Positions 1 to 9,284 of a stretch of 64,000 nt of DNA are shown one piece after another. The position numbers and the translations under genes were made by a program. The notes beneath the pieces were generated by a model that ran no database searches, was not told the origin of the DNA, and saw nothing but the letters and a program-made list of their open reading frames with translations. The stretch comes from Ruegeria sp. SCSIO 43209. Lineage in GTDB: Bacteria; Pseudomonadota; Alphaproteobacteria; Rhodobacterales; Rhodobacteraceae. The DNA lies in contig NZ_CP065359.1 of assembly GCF_019904295.1 (NCBI RefSeq), positions 397,001-461,000 on the forward strand. Reading direction: 5' to 3'. How positions within the stretch are numbered: the stretch's first letter is position 1; each line of letters opens with the position of its first letter.

Positions 1-135
1 ACGCCAGTGATTGGCCAACTCGGGCCATTTATCAGCCAACGTTTCGAACTCCGGTTCCGCTGCGGCCTGCCTTGCGGCGGCGGCCACGTCAAACAGAGTG
101 CCATAAGCGTCGAATATACACGTGGTGATAGCCAT
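1..135 (-). CDS. Haloacid dehalogenase type II, N-terminal part (cut by window edge)
   Basis: Reading leftwards from an ATG at 135, the first 45 codons give MAITTCIFDAYGTLFDV followed by an Ala-rich helix. FDAYGTLFDV is motif I of the HAD superfamily; its first Asp is the nucleophile that attacks the C-halogen bond in L-2-haloacid dehalogenases, and the AYGTLFD form is typical of that subgroup. The cap and core domains lie beyond base 1, so substrate class cannot be tested. It is transcribed away from the FKBP gene, with about 125 bp shared upstream DNA. The family is certain enough from the motif; a phosphatase of the same fold is the alternative. Confidence 0.72.
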   Translation of the reverse strand, partial: MAITTCIFDAYGTLFDVAAAARQAAAEPEFETLADKWPELANHWR

Positions 136-259
136 CCGATCCTCCCCTGATCGGGCGCAGGTAATCACAACCGGTTCCGGGGTTAAAGAGGGCAGGGTTT
201 ACAATGCTGTGTCAGCCTCTAGGCTGCGCCGTTCATTTCTTTTCAGGCCGGAGGCCATC

Positions 260-688
260 ATGACCGCAATCAAACAAGGCGACACGGTTCGCATCCACTA
301 CACCGGAACTCTGCTGGACGGCAAAGTCTTCGACAGTTCCGAGGGGCGCGATCCGTTGGAGTTTGCGGTTGGTTCCGGGCAGATCATACCCGGTCTGGAC
401 GCTGCCCTGCCGGGCATGGAGATTGGCGAGAAGAAGCGTGTCGAGATCGATTGCGTTGACGCCTATGGCCCGATCAATCCGGGCATGCGGCAGCAGATCC
501 CGCGTGAAGGCATCCCGGATGACATTCCGCTTGAACCGGGCACGCAGTTACAGATGCAAACTCCTGACGGTCAGGCATTGCCAGTGACTGTCGTCGAGGT
601 AGATGAGGCGACAGTGACCTTGGATGCAAATCATCCACTAGCGGGGCAAGATCTGGTCTTCGATATCGAAATCGTTTCGATCAACTGA
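260..688 (+). CDS. FKBP-type peptidyl-prolyl cis-trans isomerase (SlyD-like)
   Basis: A 142-residue cytoplasmic protein starting MTAIKQGDTVRIHYTG. The frame is open further upstream, but the ATG at 260 is preceded by GGAGGCC and the protein begins exactly where the FKBP fold begins. Recognisable FKBP features are VRIHYTGTL, GKVFDSS, and GSGQIIPGLDAALPGMEIGEKK (shown here as the conserved PGLD..L.GM.IGEK stretch), followed by an inserted flap as in SlyD. There is no His-rich metal-binding tail like that of E. coli SlyD and no signal peptide. It catalyses proline isomerisation and probably acts as a folding chaperone. It converges on the small membrane protein gene at 700-888. Confidence 0.9.
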   Translation: MTAIKQGDTVRIHYTGTLLDGKVFDSSEGRDPLEFAVGSGQIIPGLDAALPGMEIGEKKRVEIDCVDAYGPINPGMRQQIPREGIPDDIPLEPGTQLQMQTPDGQALPVTVVEVDEATVTLDANHPLAGQDLVFDIEIVSIN

Positions 689-699
689 TGCTGATTGGA

Positions 700-888
700 T
701 CAAAGGCCCGGGATATGTGACAACAACGGCTCAATCGCATCGCGCACGGGCGGTTGGGTCAGAAACACAAAGGCAATCAGCAGCGATGTGAGAATCAGCA
801 GCAAAAGACGCGCACGTCCGCTTCCTGATTTGCGTTTCAAAGCTGGCGAGCGCGTGTTGCTCGCAAGGATCTGTTCAAGTTTGCTCAT
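700..888 (-). CDS. Small single-pass membrane protein of unknown function
   Basis: A 62-residue protein, MSKLEQILASNTRSPALKRK at the N terminus, then a basic patch, a hydrophobic helix (LLLLILTSLLIAFVFL) and a short outside tail. The start at 888 has CAGGGA about eight bases upstream; a TTG at 909 is a less likely alternative. It lies 59 bp downstream of fabI on the same strand and could be the last gene of the fabA-fabB-fabI transcript. I recognise no family. The coding call rests on the ribosome site and the clean basic-then-hydrophobic layout. Confidence 0.55.
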   Translation of the reverse strand: MSKLEQILASNTRSPALKRKSGSGRARLLLLILTSLLIAFVFLTQPPVRDAIEPLLSHIPGL

Positions 889-947
889 ATCGTAATCCCT
901 GCGGGGCAAAGATGTTCAAATCTTGGCAGCCGCAGGGAAAGATATGG

Positions 948-1739
948 TCACATGGCCTCTGGCTGGGGCATGCCCAGAATATGATACCCGCCATCGACGC
1001 GGATGATCTCACCCGAAGTATAGCTGCCGGCGTCGGACGCAAGATACACGGCGGTGCCTCCGACGGCCTCCAGCGTGGCATTCGAACGCATAGGTGCGTT
1101 CTGGTCGCAGAACTTGTAGGTCTTGCGTGCACCACCAATAGCCGCACCTGCCAATGTTTTCATCGGGCCGGGCGAGATGGCGTTCACGCGAATACCCTCG
1201 GGGCCCAGATCGTTCGCCAGATAGCGCGTCGCCGATTCCAGCGCAGCCTTGGCGACGCCCATGACATTGTAGTTTGGTACAACCTTGTTCGACCCCTGAT
1301 AGGTCAGGGTCAACAACGTGCCGCCATTGTCCTTCATCAGCGGATAAGCGCGACGGGCAACTTCGATGAACGAATAGGCCGACACATCCAGCGAGTGTTT
1401 GAAGTTTGCCCGCGTGGTGTTCAAGAATCGACCGGTCAGTTCGGACTTGTCCGAATAAGCGATAGCGTGGACAACAAAATCTATTGTTGGCCAGCGGGCG
1501 GACAACTCGCCAAACGCGCGATCCAGTGAATCATCATCGGTCACATCCGCATCGACCATGAAGTCGCTGCCCAAGCTTTGGGCCAGCGGTTCGAGCCGTT
1601 TGCCAAATGCCTCGCCCTGATAGGTGAAAGCCAGCTCAGCGCCCGCTTCGTGCATGGCTTTGGCGATGCCCCACGCGATAGAGCGGTCATTAGCCACGCC
1701 CATGATCAGGCCGCGTTTACCCTTGAGAATATCCGACAT
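948..1739 (-). CDS. fabI: Enoyl-[acyl-carrier-protein] reductase (NADH)
   Basis: A 263-residue SDR-fold enzyme that reduces the trans-2-enoyl-ACP double bond, the last step of each fatty acid elongation cycle. The N terminus has the FabI-type nucleotide loop GVANDRSIAWGIAK, and the catalytic Tyr-(6)-Lys is seen in PNYNVMGVAKAAL; VDGGYHILGM closes the protein. The ATG at 1739 is preferred because GKRGLIMGV follows directly; a GTG at 1748 overlaps the fabB stop codon by four bases and is possible. Being directly behind fabB means translation is probably coupled. FabI is the target of triclosan-type inhibitors in other bacteria. Confidence 0.95.
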   Translation of the reverse strand: MSDILKGKRGLIMGVANDRSIAWGIAKAMHEAGAELAFTYQGEAFGKRLEPLAQSLGSDFMVDADVTDDDSLDRAFGELSARWPTIDFVVHAIAYSDKSELTGRFLNTTRANFKHSLDVSAYSFIEVARRAYPLMKDNGGTLLTLTYQGSNKVVPNYNVMGVAKAALESATRYLANDLGPEGIRVNAISPGPMKTLAGAAIGGARKTYKFCDQNAPMRSNATLEAVGGTAVYLASDAGSYTSGEIIRVDGGYHILGMPQPEAM

Positions 1740-1744
1740 CTTGT

Positions 1745-2974
1745 TCACCCGTTATACTTCGACAGAACCATGGATCCGTTGGTGCCGCCAAAGCCGAAGC
1801 TATTGGTCATCACGCTGTCCAAGCCTGCGTTTTCAACCACTTGAGTTGCAATTTCACCGGGCAGGATGCCGTCGGCAAGTGTGTCGACATTGATCGACGG
1901 AGTAATGAAATCATGTTCCAGCATGAGCAGGCAGAAGATCGCCTCAAGCGCCCCCGCTGCGCCTTGCGCGTGACCGGTCATCGATTTTGTCGATGAAATC
2001 GGAGGCACACTGCCTTCACCAAAGATACGGCGTACGGCTTCGACTTCTCCGACGTCGCCCACTGGGGTCGAGGTGCCGTGGGCATTGATATAGCCGACCT
2101 TGCGGCCTTCGGGCACGGTCGACAGCGCCAGACGCATCGCGCGCTCGCCGCCTTCGCCGGATGGTGCCACCATGTCGTGCCCATCAGATGTCGCGGCATA
2201 GCCGGTTACTTCGGCATAGATTTTCGCACCGCGCGCCAGCGCATGCTCGAGGTCTTCCAGAACCACGATGCCGCCACCGCCGGAAATCACAAATCCGTCG
2301 CGGTTCTGATCGAATGCGCGCGAGGCTTTATCAGGTGTGTCGTTGTACTTGGACGACATCGCACCCATCGCGTCGAACAGGCAGGACAGGGTCCAGTCCA
2401 GCTCTTCTCCTCCACCTGCGAACATCACATCCTGCTTTCCCAGCATGATCTGTTCAGCCGCATTGCCGATGCAGTGCAGCGAGGTCGAGCAGGCCGACGT
2501 GATCGAGTAGTTGATACCTTTGATTTTGAACGCGGTCGCCAAGTTCGCAGAAATCGTCGAACACATGCACTTTGGCACTGCAAACGGGCCGATCCGTTTG
2601 GTTGCGCCGGTTTTCAGCACGGTTTGGTGCGCAGTCAACATCGCGCTGGTCGATGGTCCACCCGAACCTGCCACCAGACCTGTGCGCGGATTGACCACCT
2701 GATCTTCGGTCAGCCCGGCGTCCGCGATGGCCTGATTCATCGCGATATGGGCATAGGCAGCACCCGGACCCATGAACCGCAGGGTCCGCTTGTCCACGTG
2801 ATCGGCCACATCGATTTTCAGCGAACCGGCGATCTGGCTGCGAAAGCCGTGCTCGACCATCTGTTCGCTTGCTACGATGCCGGATTTGCCTGCTTTGAGC
2901 GAGGCGAGCACCTCTTCGGCATTGTTCCCGATCGAGGACACAACCCCCAGACCGGTGACGACTACTCGACGCAT
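1745..2974 (-). CDS. fabB: 3-oxoacyl-[acyl-carrier-protein] synthase I
   Basis: A 409-residue condensing enzyme. The Cys-His-His triad of the KAS I/II family is visible: SACSTSLHCIG with the nucleophile Cys, NAHGTSTPVGD and KSMTGHAQGAAGA with the two histidines, and the C-terminal NSFGFGGTNGSMV. The pairing with fabA makes FabB (KAS I) more likely than FabF: together they divert ten-carbon intermediates to unsaturated fatty acids. AAGGAG lies before the ATG. It is the middle gene of fabA-fabB-fabI, 30 bp after fabA. Confidence 0.95.
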   Translation of the reverse strand: MRRVVVTGLGVVSSIGNNAEEVLASLKAGKSGIVASEQMVEHGFRSQIAGSLKIDVADHVDKRTLRFMGPGAAYAHIAMNQAIADAGLTEDQVVNPRTGLVAGSGGPSTSAMLTAHQTVLKTGATKRIGPFAVPKCMCSTISANLATAFKIKGINYSITSACSTSLHCIGNAAEQIMLGKQDVMFAGGGEELDWTLSCLFDAMGAMSSKYNDTPDKASRAFDQNRDGFVISGGGGIVVLEDLEHALARGAKIYAEVTGYAATSDGHDMVAPSGEGGERAMRLALSTVPEGRKVGYINAHGTSTPVGDVGEVEAVRRIFGEGSVPPISSTKSMTGHAQGAAGALEAIFCLLMLEHDFITPSINVDTLADGILPGEIATQVVENAGLDSVMTNSFGFGGTNGSMVLSKYNG

Positions 2975-3004
2975 GTGCGTACTCCTTATTGCGGCCGGTC
3001 AGGC

Positions 3005-3514
3005 TCAGGCGTCTGACAGAACGACCTTCATATCCTTGACGTCGTATATCAATTCGCCATCGGCTTCGACGATGCCATCTGCCACACCCATGGTCAGGCG
3101 GCGCGTCTGGATCGCCTTTTTGAAATCAATCTTATAGGTCAGCATCTTCCGGTCCGGGCGCACCATGCCGGTCAACTTGACCTCTCCGACGCCAACGGCC
3201 ATGCCACGTCCTTGCCAGCCGCGCCAGCCGAGGTTGAAGCCGGTCAGTTGCCACAAACCGTCCAGGCCCAGACAGCCGGGCATGATCGGATTGCCAGGGA
3301 AATGGCAGTCAAAGAACCAAAGCTCAGGTGTGATATCGAATTCGGCCAGCACATGACCCTTGCCATGCGCTCCACCGTCGCCGGAAATCTCGGTAATGCG
3401 GTCCATCATCAACATCGGCGGAGCCGGCAACTGCGCGTTGCCAGGGCCAAATAGTTCGCCGCGGGCGCATTTCAGCAGATCGTCCTTGTCAAAACTGCTC
3501 GGGAATTGGGCCAT
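3005..3514 (-). CDS. fabA: 3-hydroxydecanoyl-[ACP] dehydratase/isomerase
   Basis: A 169-residue hotdog-fold enzyme that dehydrates 3-hydroxydecanoyl-ACP and isomerises the product to the cis-3 form, committing carbon to anaerobic-type unsaturated fatty acid synthesis. The signature [20 protein letters not shown] contains the catalytic His and, further on, Asp. GGAGAGG precedes the ATG. It is the first gene of the fab operon and is divergent from irr, with 187 bp between them, so iron status and membrane lipid synthesis share a control region. Confidence 0.96.
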   Translation of the reverse strand: MAQFPSSFDKDDLLKCARGELFGPGNAQLPAPPMLMMDRITEISGDGGAHGKGHVLAEFDITPELWFFDCHFPGNPIMPGCLGLDGLWQLTGFNLGWRGWQGRGMAVGVGEVKLTGMVRPDRKMLTYKIDFKKAIQTRRLTMGVADGIVEADGELIYDVKDMKVVLSDA

Positions 3515-3634
3515 TCTGCCGCCTCTCCTGCCTGGGTCCGTTTATTACATCTGGCCTCGTCTATCACCCGTATGCAAGGTCCTGCAAGACCAGCACTCCA
3601 TATCTTGTTGTGACTACAATATTCTTTGCGAATG

Positions 3635-3650
3635 AATTTCATTTGAAATT
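3635..3650. promoter_or_regulatory. Perfect 7-2-7 palindrome, likely operator at the irr promoter
   Basis: AATTTCA-TT-TGAAATT is a perfect inverted repeat in an otherwise GC-rich genome. It covers the -35 hexamer of the predicted irr promoter, 52 bp before the irr start. Its geometry fits a dimeric repressor or autoregulation. The sequence is not the ICE box known for Irr in rhizobia, so the cognate protein is open. Confidence 0.45.
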
Positions 3651-3672
3651 GCAGGCAGGGCGCACTTATATT
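3643..3672 (+). promoter_or_regulatory. Predicted sigma-70-type promoter of irr
   Basis: TTGAAA and TATATT are separated by 18 bases and end 29 bases before the irr ATG. The -35 box lies inside the palindrome at 3635-3650, which suggests regulation by steric block. Confidence 0.45.
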
Positions 3673-3701
3673 AAGGGCAGCAAAACACAGGTATCGGATT
3701 C

Positions 3702-4118
3702 ATGACACCTCAGAGCCGTGAGATCGCTGCAAATTGGTTGGTTGACGCAGGTTTGCGCCCCACGCGCCAAAGGGTTGCTTTGGCCGAATTGCTTGTGGGC
3801 GACGGTCTGCATCGTCATGTGACAGCGGAAAGCCTGTTTGAATCCGCAAAAGCCAAAGGTGACGCGGTTTCGCTGGCGACCGTATACAACACATTGCGGG
3901 CGTTTTGCGATGCCGGGGTGCTTCAAGAGATCACTGTTGACGGGTCCAAAAGCTATTTCGACACCAACACGCATGACCATCCGCATTTCTATTGGGAAGA
4001 CGAAAGCCGTCTGAGCGATGCACCATCCGATCAATTGGTAATCCAACAATTGCCGGAAGCTCCTGAAGGCGTCGAAATCGCATCGGTCGATGTGGTGATC
4101 CGCCTGCGGAAGAAGTAA
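3702..4118 (+). CDS. irr: Fur-family iron response regulator Irr
   Basis: A 138-residue winged-helix regulator of the Fur superfamily. RPTRQRVALAELL (about residues 19-31) and SLATVYNTLRAF (57-68) mark the DNA-binding domain. The dimer domain has HDHPHFYWEDE at 91-101, the His-rich sequence through which Irr senses haem instead of free iron. The N-terminal GCPWHD haem motif of Bradyrhizobium Irr is absent, as in other Rhodobacterales. Irr accumulates under iron limitation and represses iron-using genes. The head-to-head arrangement with fabA-fabB-fabI is a conserved alphaproteobacterial neighbourhood. Confidence 0.9.
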   Translation: MTPQSREIAANWLVDAGLRPTRQRVALAELLVGDGLHRHVTAESLFESAKAKGDAVSLATVYNTLRAFCDAGVLQEITVDGSKSYFDTNTHDHPHFYWEDESRLSDAPSDQLVIQQLPEAPEGVEIASVDVVIRLRKK

Positions 4119-4121
4119 CCT

Positions 4122-5018
4122 CTAATCCTTAAATAACAACGTAACCAACGCATGCTCAGCCTGCGTGATCAGCGGATCAGTCGGCCCCGTGCCATGCCGT
4201 GCCAATACAACAGATTCGGTTGCATCTGGATCGGTGATCGGCAGGCTTATCACGCGGACCTGATCATAGCTGAAGCCGTTTTTAGGGCTGGTATAGCTTA
4301 TCCCGATGCCTTCCCCATGAGCGGCCAGACTGCGCGAAAGCTCCAATGATTCCGCTCGGTGCGAGATTGTGGGGTTCAAACCTTTGCGTCTGAAAAGCGC
4401 GAGTACATGCTGTGCAGACAAACCCTCTTTAGACAGAATCAGTGGATATGACGCTAGCTCGGTCAGGGTGAGCTGATTGGCCGCCGCCAGTGTATGATCA
4501 GGTGAAAGCAGTGCGTGTGGGGTGCTGTCGAACAACTTCTTGCAGGAAAAACCGGCATCCATGCCGAGGTCATAGGTGAGTGCAAAATCGTATCTGCCAT
4601 CGATCAAGCCGGAAATCAGGCCTTCGAACGTCTCAACCCCGTGTGTCAGGGCGACGTCGGGCAAAGCTTCTTGCAGGCGGTGCAGAGATTGGGCCAGAAG
4701 AAAGGGTGCCAGATCGACAAAGCATCCCAGGCGCAATCGGCGTTCGCCGGTTATCGGCTGCTTTGACTGTTCCAAAAGCGCAGCTCGCTTCAACAAGGCC
4801 TCGGCCTCTTCGATGAATTTGCGGCCCTGCGGGGTCAGCGCCATCGCGGCACCCCGTCTTCGCGCAAACAGTGGATATCCCAAACGTGATTCGACCCGGG
4901 TCAGCGCATTGGACAAGGCAGGTTGCGAGACATTTAGGCGTTGTGCCGCAGCAGACAGGCTGCCATGCCGACCGATGGCGCAAACATATTCGTATTGGCG
5001 CAGAGTGAGGTATAACAT
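4122..5018 (-). CDS. LysR-family transcriptional regulator (OxyR-like subgroup)
   Basis: A 298-residue protein with the LysR helix-turn-helix in the first 60 residues (LRQYEYVCAIGRHGSLSAAAQ, then LNVSQPALSNALTRVESRLG) and a periplasmic-binding-like effector domain. The ATG at 5018 is chosen because LysR proteins begin a few residues before the first helix; the frame is open to 5087. It lacks an obvious OxyR pair of redox cysteines in the expected place, so a small-molecule effector is more likely. It is divergent from the phytanoyl-CoA dioxygenase gene, which it probably regulates, from an 85-bp shared control region. Confidence 0.85.
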   Translation of the reverse strand: MLYLTLRQYEYVCAIGRHGSLSAAAQRLNVSQPALSNALTRVESRLGYPLFARRRGAAMALTPQGRKFIEEAEALLKRAALLEQSKQPITGERRLRLGCFVDLAPFLLAQSLHRLQEALPDVALTHGVETFEGLISGLIDGRYDFALTYDLGMDAGFSCKKLFDSTPHALLSPDHTLAAANQLTLTELASYPLILSKEGLSAQHVLALFRRKGLNPTISHRAESLELSRSLAAHGEGIGISYTSPKNGFSYDQVRVISLPITDPDATESVVLARHGTGPTDPLITQAEHALVTLLFKD

Positions 5019-5103
5019 AGAGTTAATACCTAAATTGAAAGATATGATTTGAACAGATGTCTTATTCATGCGCAGATCGGGCGACAAATCTAAGGAGACC
5101 GCA

Positions 5104-5901
5104 ATGACTCACCCTCTTGTTTCTCAGGCCATGATCGACAACTTCCAGACGGACGGCGTTGTGTTGGTTAAAGGCCTGTTCGCCGATCATATTGAAACCC
5201 TACGGGCCGGGGTTGCCGCGAATATGGCCGAGCCGGGTCCTTATGCTTCGGAGAACAGGAAAGATGGCGAAACCGGCCGTTTTTTTGACGACTATTGCAA
5301 CTGGTCCCGTATCCCGCAGTTTCGTGAAGTGATCGAAAAATCTCCTGCTGCTGAAGTAGCGGCCGACCTCATGCAGTCGCAATCTGTGCAGATGTTCCAT
5401 GACCATGTTCTGGTGAAGGAACCCGGAACCTCGATGGCAACGCCGTGGCATCAGGATGGGCCATACTATTTTGTGGATGGTCAACAGAATATCAGCTTCT
5501 GGTCACCGTTGGATCCGGTGAAACAAGCGACCTTGCGCTGCGTTGCCGGTTCGCACCGCTGGGAAAAAGAAGTGCTACCTACCCGCTGGGTCTCGGAAGA
5601 AGGTTTCTTCCCTGACGAGGGCCAGTACATGCCGATTCCGGACCCAGATGCCGAAAGGATGAAGATTGTAGAATTTGAAATGGAGCCCGGTGATGCAGTG
5701 GCCTTCAACTATCGCACGCTACACGGGGCCCGAGGCAATACTTCCGATAGCCGACGCAGGGCATTTTCGCTGCGATTGGTTGGTGATGATGCACGTTATG
5801 TCGAGCGTCCAGGCCGGACTTCGCCGCCATTTCCGGGACATGAAATGGTGCCTGGGCAAAGGCTGCGCGAGGACTGGTTCCCAGTTCTGCTACAGCGTTA
5901 G
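5104..5901 (+). CDS. Phytanoyl-CoA dioxygenase (PhyH) family oxygenase
   Basis: A 265-residue Fe(II)/2-oxoglutarate dioxygenase. The metal triad is visible: WHQD (His116, Asp118) and TLHGA (His207), with an Arg-rich stretch from about 217 to bind 2-oxoglutarate. The ATG at 5104 has TAAGGAG upstream. The family hydroxylates very varied small molecules, so the substrate cannot be told from sequence. The single divergent LysR neighbour suggests an inducible catabolic or detoxifying role; no transport or downstream pathway gene is adjacent. Confidence 0.85.
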   Translation: MTHPLVSQAMIDNFQTDGVVLVKGLFADHIETLRAGVAANMAEPGPYASENRKDGETGRFFDDYCNWSRIPQFREVIEKSPAAEVAADLMQSQSVQMFHDHVLVKEPGTSMATPWHQDGPYYFVDGQQNISFWSPLDPVKQATLRCVAGSHRWEKEVLPTRWVSEEGFFPDEGQYMPIPDPDAERMKIVEFEMEPGDAVAFNYRTLHGARGNTSDSRRRAFSLRLVGDDARYVERPGRTSPPFPGHEMVPGQRLREDWFPVLLQR

Positions 5902-5904
5902 AAC

Positions 5905-6768
5905 CTAGAACCACTGGCCCGATTCGATCAGGCCCAGATCCAGCAATTGGCGCGAATCCCACTCGAACGGAGTTGAGTGGTTCCAGCAGAAGTTGGAGAT
6001 ATCAAACGTCGATCCGGCGTTCGTCTTCAATGCTTTGGCCGCCCGGAACGAACAGATCGCGGCGGTCAGGTTGTTGTGCCACGGGCAGGCATAGGTGTTG
6101 TATTCCGGCTCATTGAAAGTGTGATCAGGCAGAAGTCTCAGATCGGGTTTTGCTTTGAACAGCGAAATCCGATCGATCCGGCGTCGTTCATACGGGATAT
6201 GATCTTCGAACCGCCAGCGCAGACCACCGGACATATCCAGTTGCCGCTCTAGCGGCTTGCCAGATGCGTCATGCCGCGTGTGGGCGTAGTATCCGGTCTT
6301 GTCCAGCATTGCGTGATCGGGGGCCACTCCGTTTGGATAGGCCGTCAGATCATTCGCATAAAGATCGATCACATGGGTCAGCATGGCCTGGCGCCGTTCT
6401 TCAGAATGGAAGGCCAGTAACTCTCCGACCGAGCGGGTCTCGCAGAAAGGGTAGAACAGATATTCAGAGTTGTAGCAGTAGTATACCCATGCACCCTGAG
6501 CCGCCTGAATGATCCGATTGACGGCCTCAAATACGACGGTTCTCGGCGCGCAGGTCATCGTCACTCGATGAACCCTTTCCTCCAGCGCTTCATCCAGCGT
6601 GAATTCCTGGGGCAGGAATGTGATCACGGATTTGAACCCCAGCTTCAAATGATGGTGCAGCGTCCCTTCTAGCTCGACATTATCTTCGGCAAATATCAGT
6701 GCCACGGGTCCCTCGCTCAGGATCGACCGATCGGATTTCAGAAGATGATCAAGGGATTCGTACTGCAT
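5905..6768 (-). CDS. Glycosyltransferase family 2-like protein
   Basis: A 287-residue cytoplasmic protein from ATG 6768. The beginning ([20 protein letters not shown], then [11 protein letters not shown]) resembles the family-2 set that opens with an alternative to the N-E-A-x-Y-L-x-E-W motif and a HHxxLGF element. Toward the C terminus it has [11 protein letters not shown] and [18 protein letters not shown], seen in uncharacterised Rhodobacteraceae proteins. There is no clear DxD, so catalytic activity is not assured. It is convergent with PhyH (3 bp apart) and divergent from miaB. An open frame continues upstream on this strand, but that is antisense to miaB and not part of the gene. Confidence 0.55.
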   Translation of the reverse strand: MQYESLDHLLKSDRSILSEGPVALIFAEDNVELEGTLHHHLKLGFKSVITFLPQEFTLDEALEERVHRVTMTCAPRTVVFEAVNRIIQAAQGAWVYYCYNSEYLFYPFCETRSVGELLAFHSEERRQAMLTHVIDLYANDLTAYPNGVAPDHAMLDKTGYYAHTRHDASGKPLERQLDMSGGLRWRFEDHIPYERRRIDRISLFKAKPDLRLLPDHTFNEPEYNTYACPWHNNLTAAICSFRAAKALKTNAGSTFDISNFCWNHSTPFEWDSRQLLDLGLIESGQWF

Positions 6769-6888
6769 CGTTGGTTTCGTTGCCGCCTTGCTGGAAATTC
6801 CCGCCAAATTCGGGTAATTGCGCCAGCATTGCAAGCGGCGTTCGATACGTATAGACGACGCCGACCCAGCGACTGCAAAGGCCAACCC

Positions 6889-8208
6889 ATGTCTGAACCG
6901 AAAAAGCTGTTTATCAAGACCTATGGCTGTCAGATGAACGTCTATGACAGCGAACGCATGGCCGAAGCGCTGGGCGGACAGGGCTATGTCGAGACCAAAT
7001 CGCCCGATGATGCGGATATGATCCTGCTCAATACCTGCCACATTCGAGAAAAGGCAGCTGAGAAAGTCTATTCCGAACTGGGCCGTTTCAAGGGCCTCAA
7101 GGCGGAAAAGCCGGACCTTAAAATCGGTGTCGCAGGTTGCGTCGCTCAGGCCGAAGGCGAGGAAATCATCCGCCGCCAGCCGCTTGTCGATCTGGTGGTG
7201 GGGCCACAAAGCTATCATCGCCTGCCCGAGATGGAGGCGAAGACGCGCGCGGGTGAAAAGGCGCTGGATACCGAGTTCCCCGAAGAAGACAAATTCGAAA
7301 AGCTCAAGAACCGCCCCAAGGCCAAGCGCGGACCGACGGCATTTCTGACCGTGCAGGAGGGGTGTGACAAGTTCTGTGCCTTCTGCGTTGTGCCCTATAC
7401 ACGCGGGGCCGAGGTCAGCCGCCCGGCAGATCGCATCCTGCGTGAGGCCCGCGATCTGGTTGAACGCGGTGTGCGTGAGATCACGCTGCTGGGGCAGAAC
7501 GTCAATGCCTATCACGGGGCTGGACCGGACGGAGACATGACCCTTGCCGGTCTGATCTGGGAATTGAACAAGGTCGACGGGCTAGAGCGCATACGCTTTA
7601 CCACCTCGCACCCGAACGACATGGATGATGCGCTGATCGAAGCGCATGGCACCTGTGAGAAGTTGATGCCATATCTGCATTTGCCGGTGCAGTCGGGGTC
7701 GGACAAAATCCTAAAGCGGATGAACCGCAGCCACACGGCTGAAAGCTATCTCCGATTGATCGAGCGTATCCGAGAAGCGCGCCCCGATATTCTGATGTCC
7801 GGCGATTTCATCGTGGGCTTCCCGGAAGAAACGGAAGAGGATTTTCAGGCTACTCTGGATTTGGTCGAAGAGGTCAAATACGGCTACGCCTATTCCTTCA
7901 AATACTCGACGCGACCCGGCACACCTGCAGCAGAACGGCCACAGGTCGAGGCCGAAGTGGCGGATGAACGCCTGCAGCGCTTGCAAGGGTTGATCACTCG
8001 CCACCAGCGCGAGATTCAGGACTCGATGGTCGGAAAGACAGTTAATGTCCTGTTTGAAAAGCCTGGGCGGCAACCGGGCCAGATGGTTGGAAAATCCGAG
8101 TATCTGCATGCGGTTCACGTCGCTGACGCTGATATCGCGAGCGGCGACTTACGTAAGGTAAGGATAAAATCGTCTGGCGCGAACTCGCTGGGTGGTGCGT
8201 TGGTCTGA
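6889..8208 (+). CDS. miaB: tRNA-2-methylthio-N6-dimethylallyladenosine synthase
   Basis: A 439-residue radical-SAM methylthiotransferase that adds a methylthio group to i6A37 of tRNAs reading UNN codons. The N-terminal MTTase domain carries Cys14, Cys50 and Cys84 for the auxiliary cluster; the radical-SAM motif CDKFCAFC has Cys159, Cys163 and Cys166. A TRAM domain follows (about 375-435). The ATG at 6889 is chosen because [17 protein letters not shown] matches family N termini. It begins the conserved miaB..phoH-ybeY-corC-lnt order, interrupted here by one gene. Confidence 0.97.
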   Translation: MSEPKKLFIKTYGCQMNVYDSERMAEALGGQGYVETKSPDDADMILLNTCHIREKAAEKVYSELGRFKGLKAEKPDLKIGVAGCVAQAEGEEIIRRQPLVDLVVGPQSYHRLPEMEAKTRAGEKALDTEFPEEDKFEKLKNRPKAKRGPTAFLTVQEGCDKFCAFCVVPYTRGAEVSRPADRILREARDLVERGVREITLLGQNVNAYHGAGPDGDMTLAGLIWELNKVDGLERIRFTTSHPNDMDDALIEAHGTCEKLMPYLHLPVQSGSDKILKRMNRSHTAESYLRLIERIREARPDILMSGDFIVGFPEETEEDFQATLDLVEEVKYGYAYSFKYSTRPGTPAAERPQVEAEVADERLQRLQGLITRHQREIQDSMVGKTVNVLFEKPGRQPGQMVGKSEYLHAVHVADADIASGDLRKVRIKSSGANSLGGALV

Positions 8209-8373
8209 TCCCTTGTGGCTGGCCCGCAAAGGGTTTTCGCCTTGAAATTTAACCCTTGATTTATGGCTTGGAACTATGTTCCGAGGAAGGCTAGATTTTT
8301 CTGGGCCGAATTTTGGGTGTCGACAAACGCACCGACCCCGCCTGACGGCCCGCCTTTGCGGAGGGTACGAGTA

Positions 8374-9138
8374 GTGAGCTGGATACGTTTTCCGAGTGTA
8401 AACCTTTCCCGTGTTTTGTCGGCGACTGTCGTGTTTCTATCTTGCGCTGCCCCGACTTTGGCCGGCGATGTCGTCGGGGAAGTCACTGAGCCCGACGTAA
8501 TCTCGTCTCAGCGTTTCGCGCGCGACGTCAATGCGTTCTATCTGGGGGTCAGCGCCGGACATGCCTCGGGCGGTTCGGACGAGTTTGGCCTGCGCGTGAA
8601 CGACGGAGACACGTTTGCTGCGGGCGACCTTAAGCCAAGCGGAAATTTCGCAGGTTTTCGCGGTGGCTGGCGCGGCATTCTGCCAGCCAGAGGTGGGCGC
8701 GACTATGTGTATGGGCTGGAAGTCGGCTATGACTTTGGCACGCTCGATGACATCACCTCGTCCCGATCCGGTGGGGCAGAGGTCAGCGGCAGATCCGCGA
8801 TCTCGGATGTATTGTCCATCCGCCTGCGGAACGGGCTTACCAACCGCAGCGGCAGTGTCCTCTATTTCGTGACTGTGGGTTATGTCCGCGGCGATATCAC
8901 CACGTCAGGCTCACTAACTGATGCAAGCGGGACAAGCCGATTTGAGAGCGAGGACCGCCGACAAGGTTTCTCGGCCAGCTTGGGCGCTGAACACAAACTG
9001 AACGAAAATTGGTCGATCACCGGCGAGATCGAGTATCTGCAGTTCGAATCAAAAACGGTCGAACTGGGTCCGTCATTCTCGACCAAATCGACGCCAAGCT
9101 ATCGCGGACTGCGGATCGGGTTGAACTATACATTCTGA
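8374..9138 (+). CDS. Outer membrane beta-barrel protein (OmpA/OprF-like porin family)
   Basis: A 254-residue secreted protein starting at a GTG with an excellent GGAGGG eight bases upstream. The signal peptide (VSWIRFPSVNLSRVLSATVV, ending near APTLAGD) is followed by alternating strands: FYLGVSAGHASGG, FAGFRGGWRG, YVYGLEVGYDFGTL, SVLYFVTVGYVRGD, SASLGAEHKL, WSITGEIEYLQF and a terminal LRIGLNYTF. The final Phe and the eight-strand pattern are typical of small barrels of the Omp25/opacity-protein type. It stands between miaB and phoH, which are usually adjacent or nearly so. Function beyond barrel formation is unknown. Confidence 0.75.
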   Translation: MSWIRFPSVNLSRVLSATVVFLSCAAPTLAGDVVGEVTEPDVISSQRFARDVNAFYLGVSAGHASGGSDEFGLRVNDGDTFAAGDLKPSGNFAGFRGGWRGILPARGGRDYVYGLEVGYDFGTLDDITSSRSGGAEVSGRSAISDVLSIRLRNGLTNRSGSVLYFVTVGYVRGDITTSGSLTDASGTSRFESEDRRQGFSASLGAEHKLNENWSITGEIEYLQFESKTVELGPSFSTKSTPSYRGLRIGLNYTF

Positions 9139-9284
9139 TATCCGCGCGATTGGCGTTTAAAGTTGGCTGTTTCAGCGTTCATCGGCGCATTTGTCATGAG
9201 GTGTGCAAATTTTGAAACTGCCGCTTGCGTCTACCTCTACAGTTTGTCTACGCTCAAGATGAAACGCCAAGACAGGAGAACGGA

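Noticed and set aside
6769..7515. N-terminal extension of the glycosyltransferase-like frame, antisense to miaB
   Set aside because: The extension lies opposite a certain gene; the protein from 6768 begins naturally with [10 protein letters not shown].
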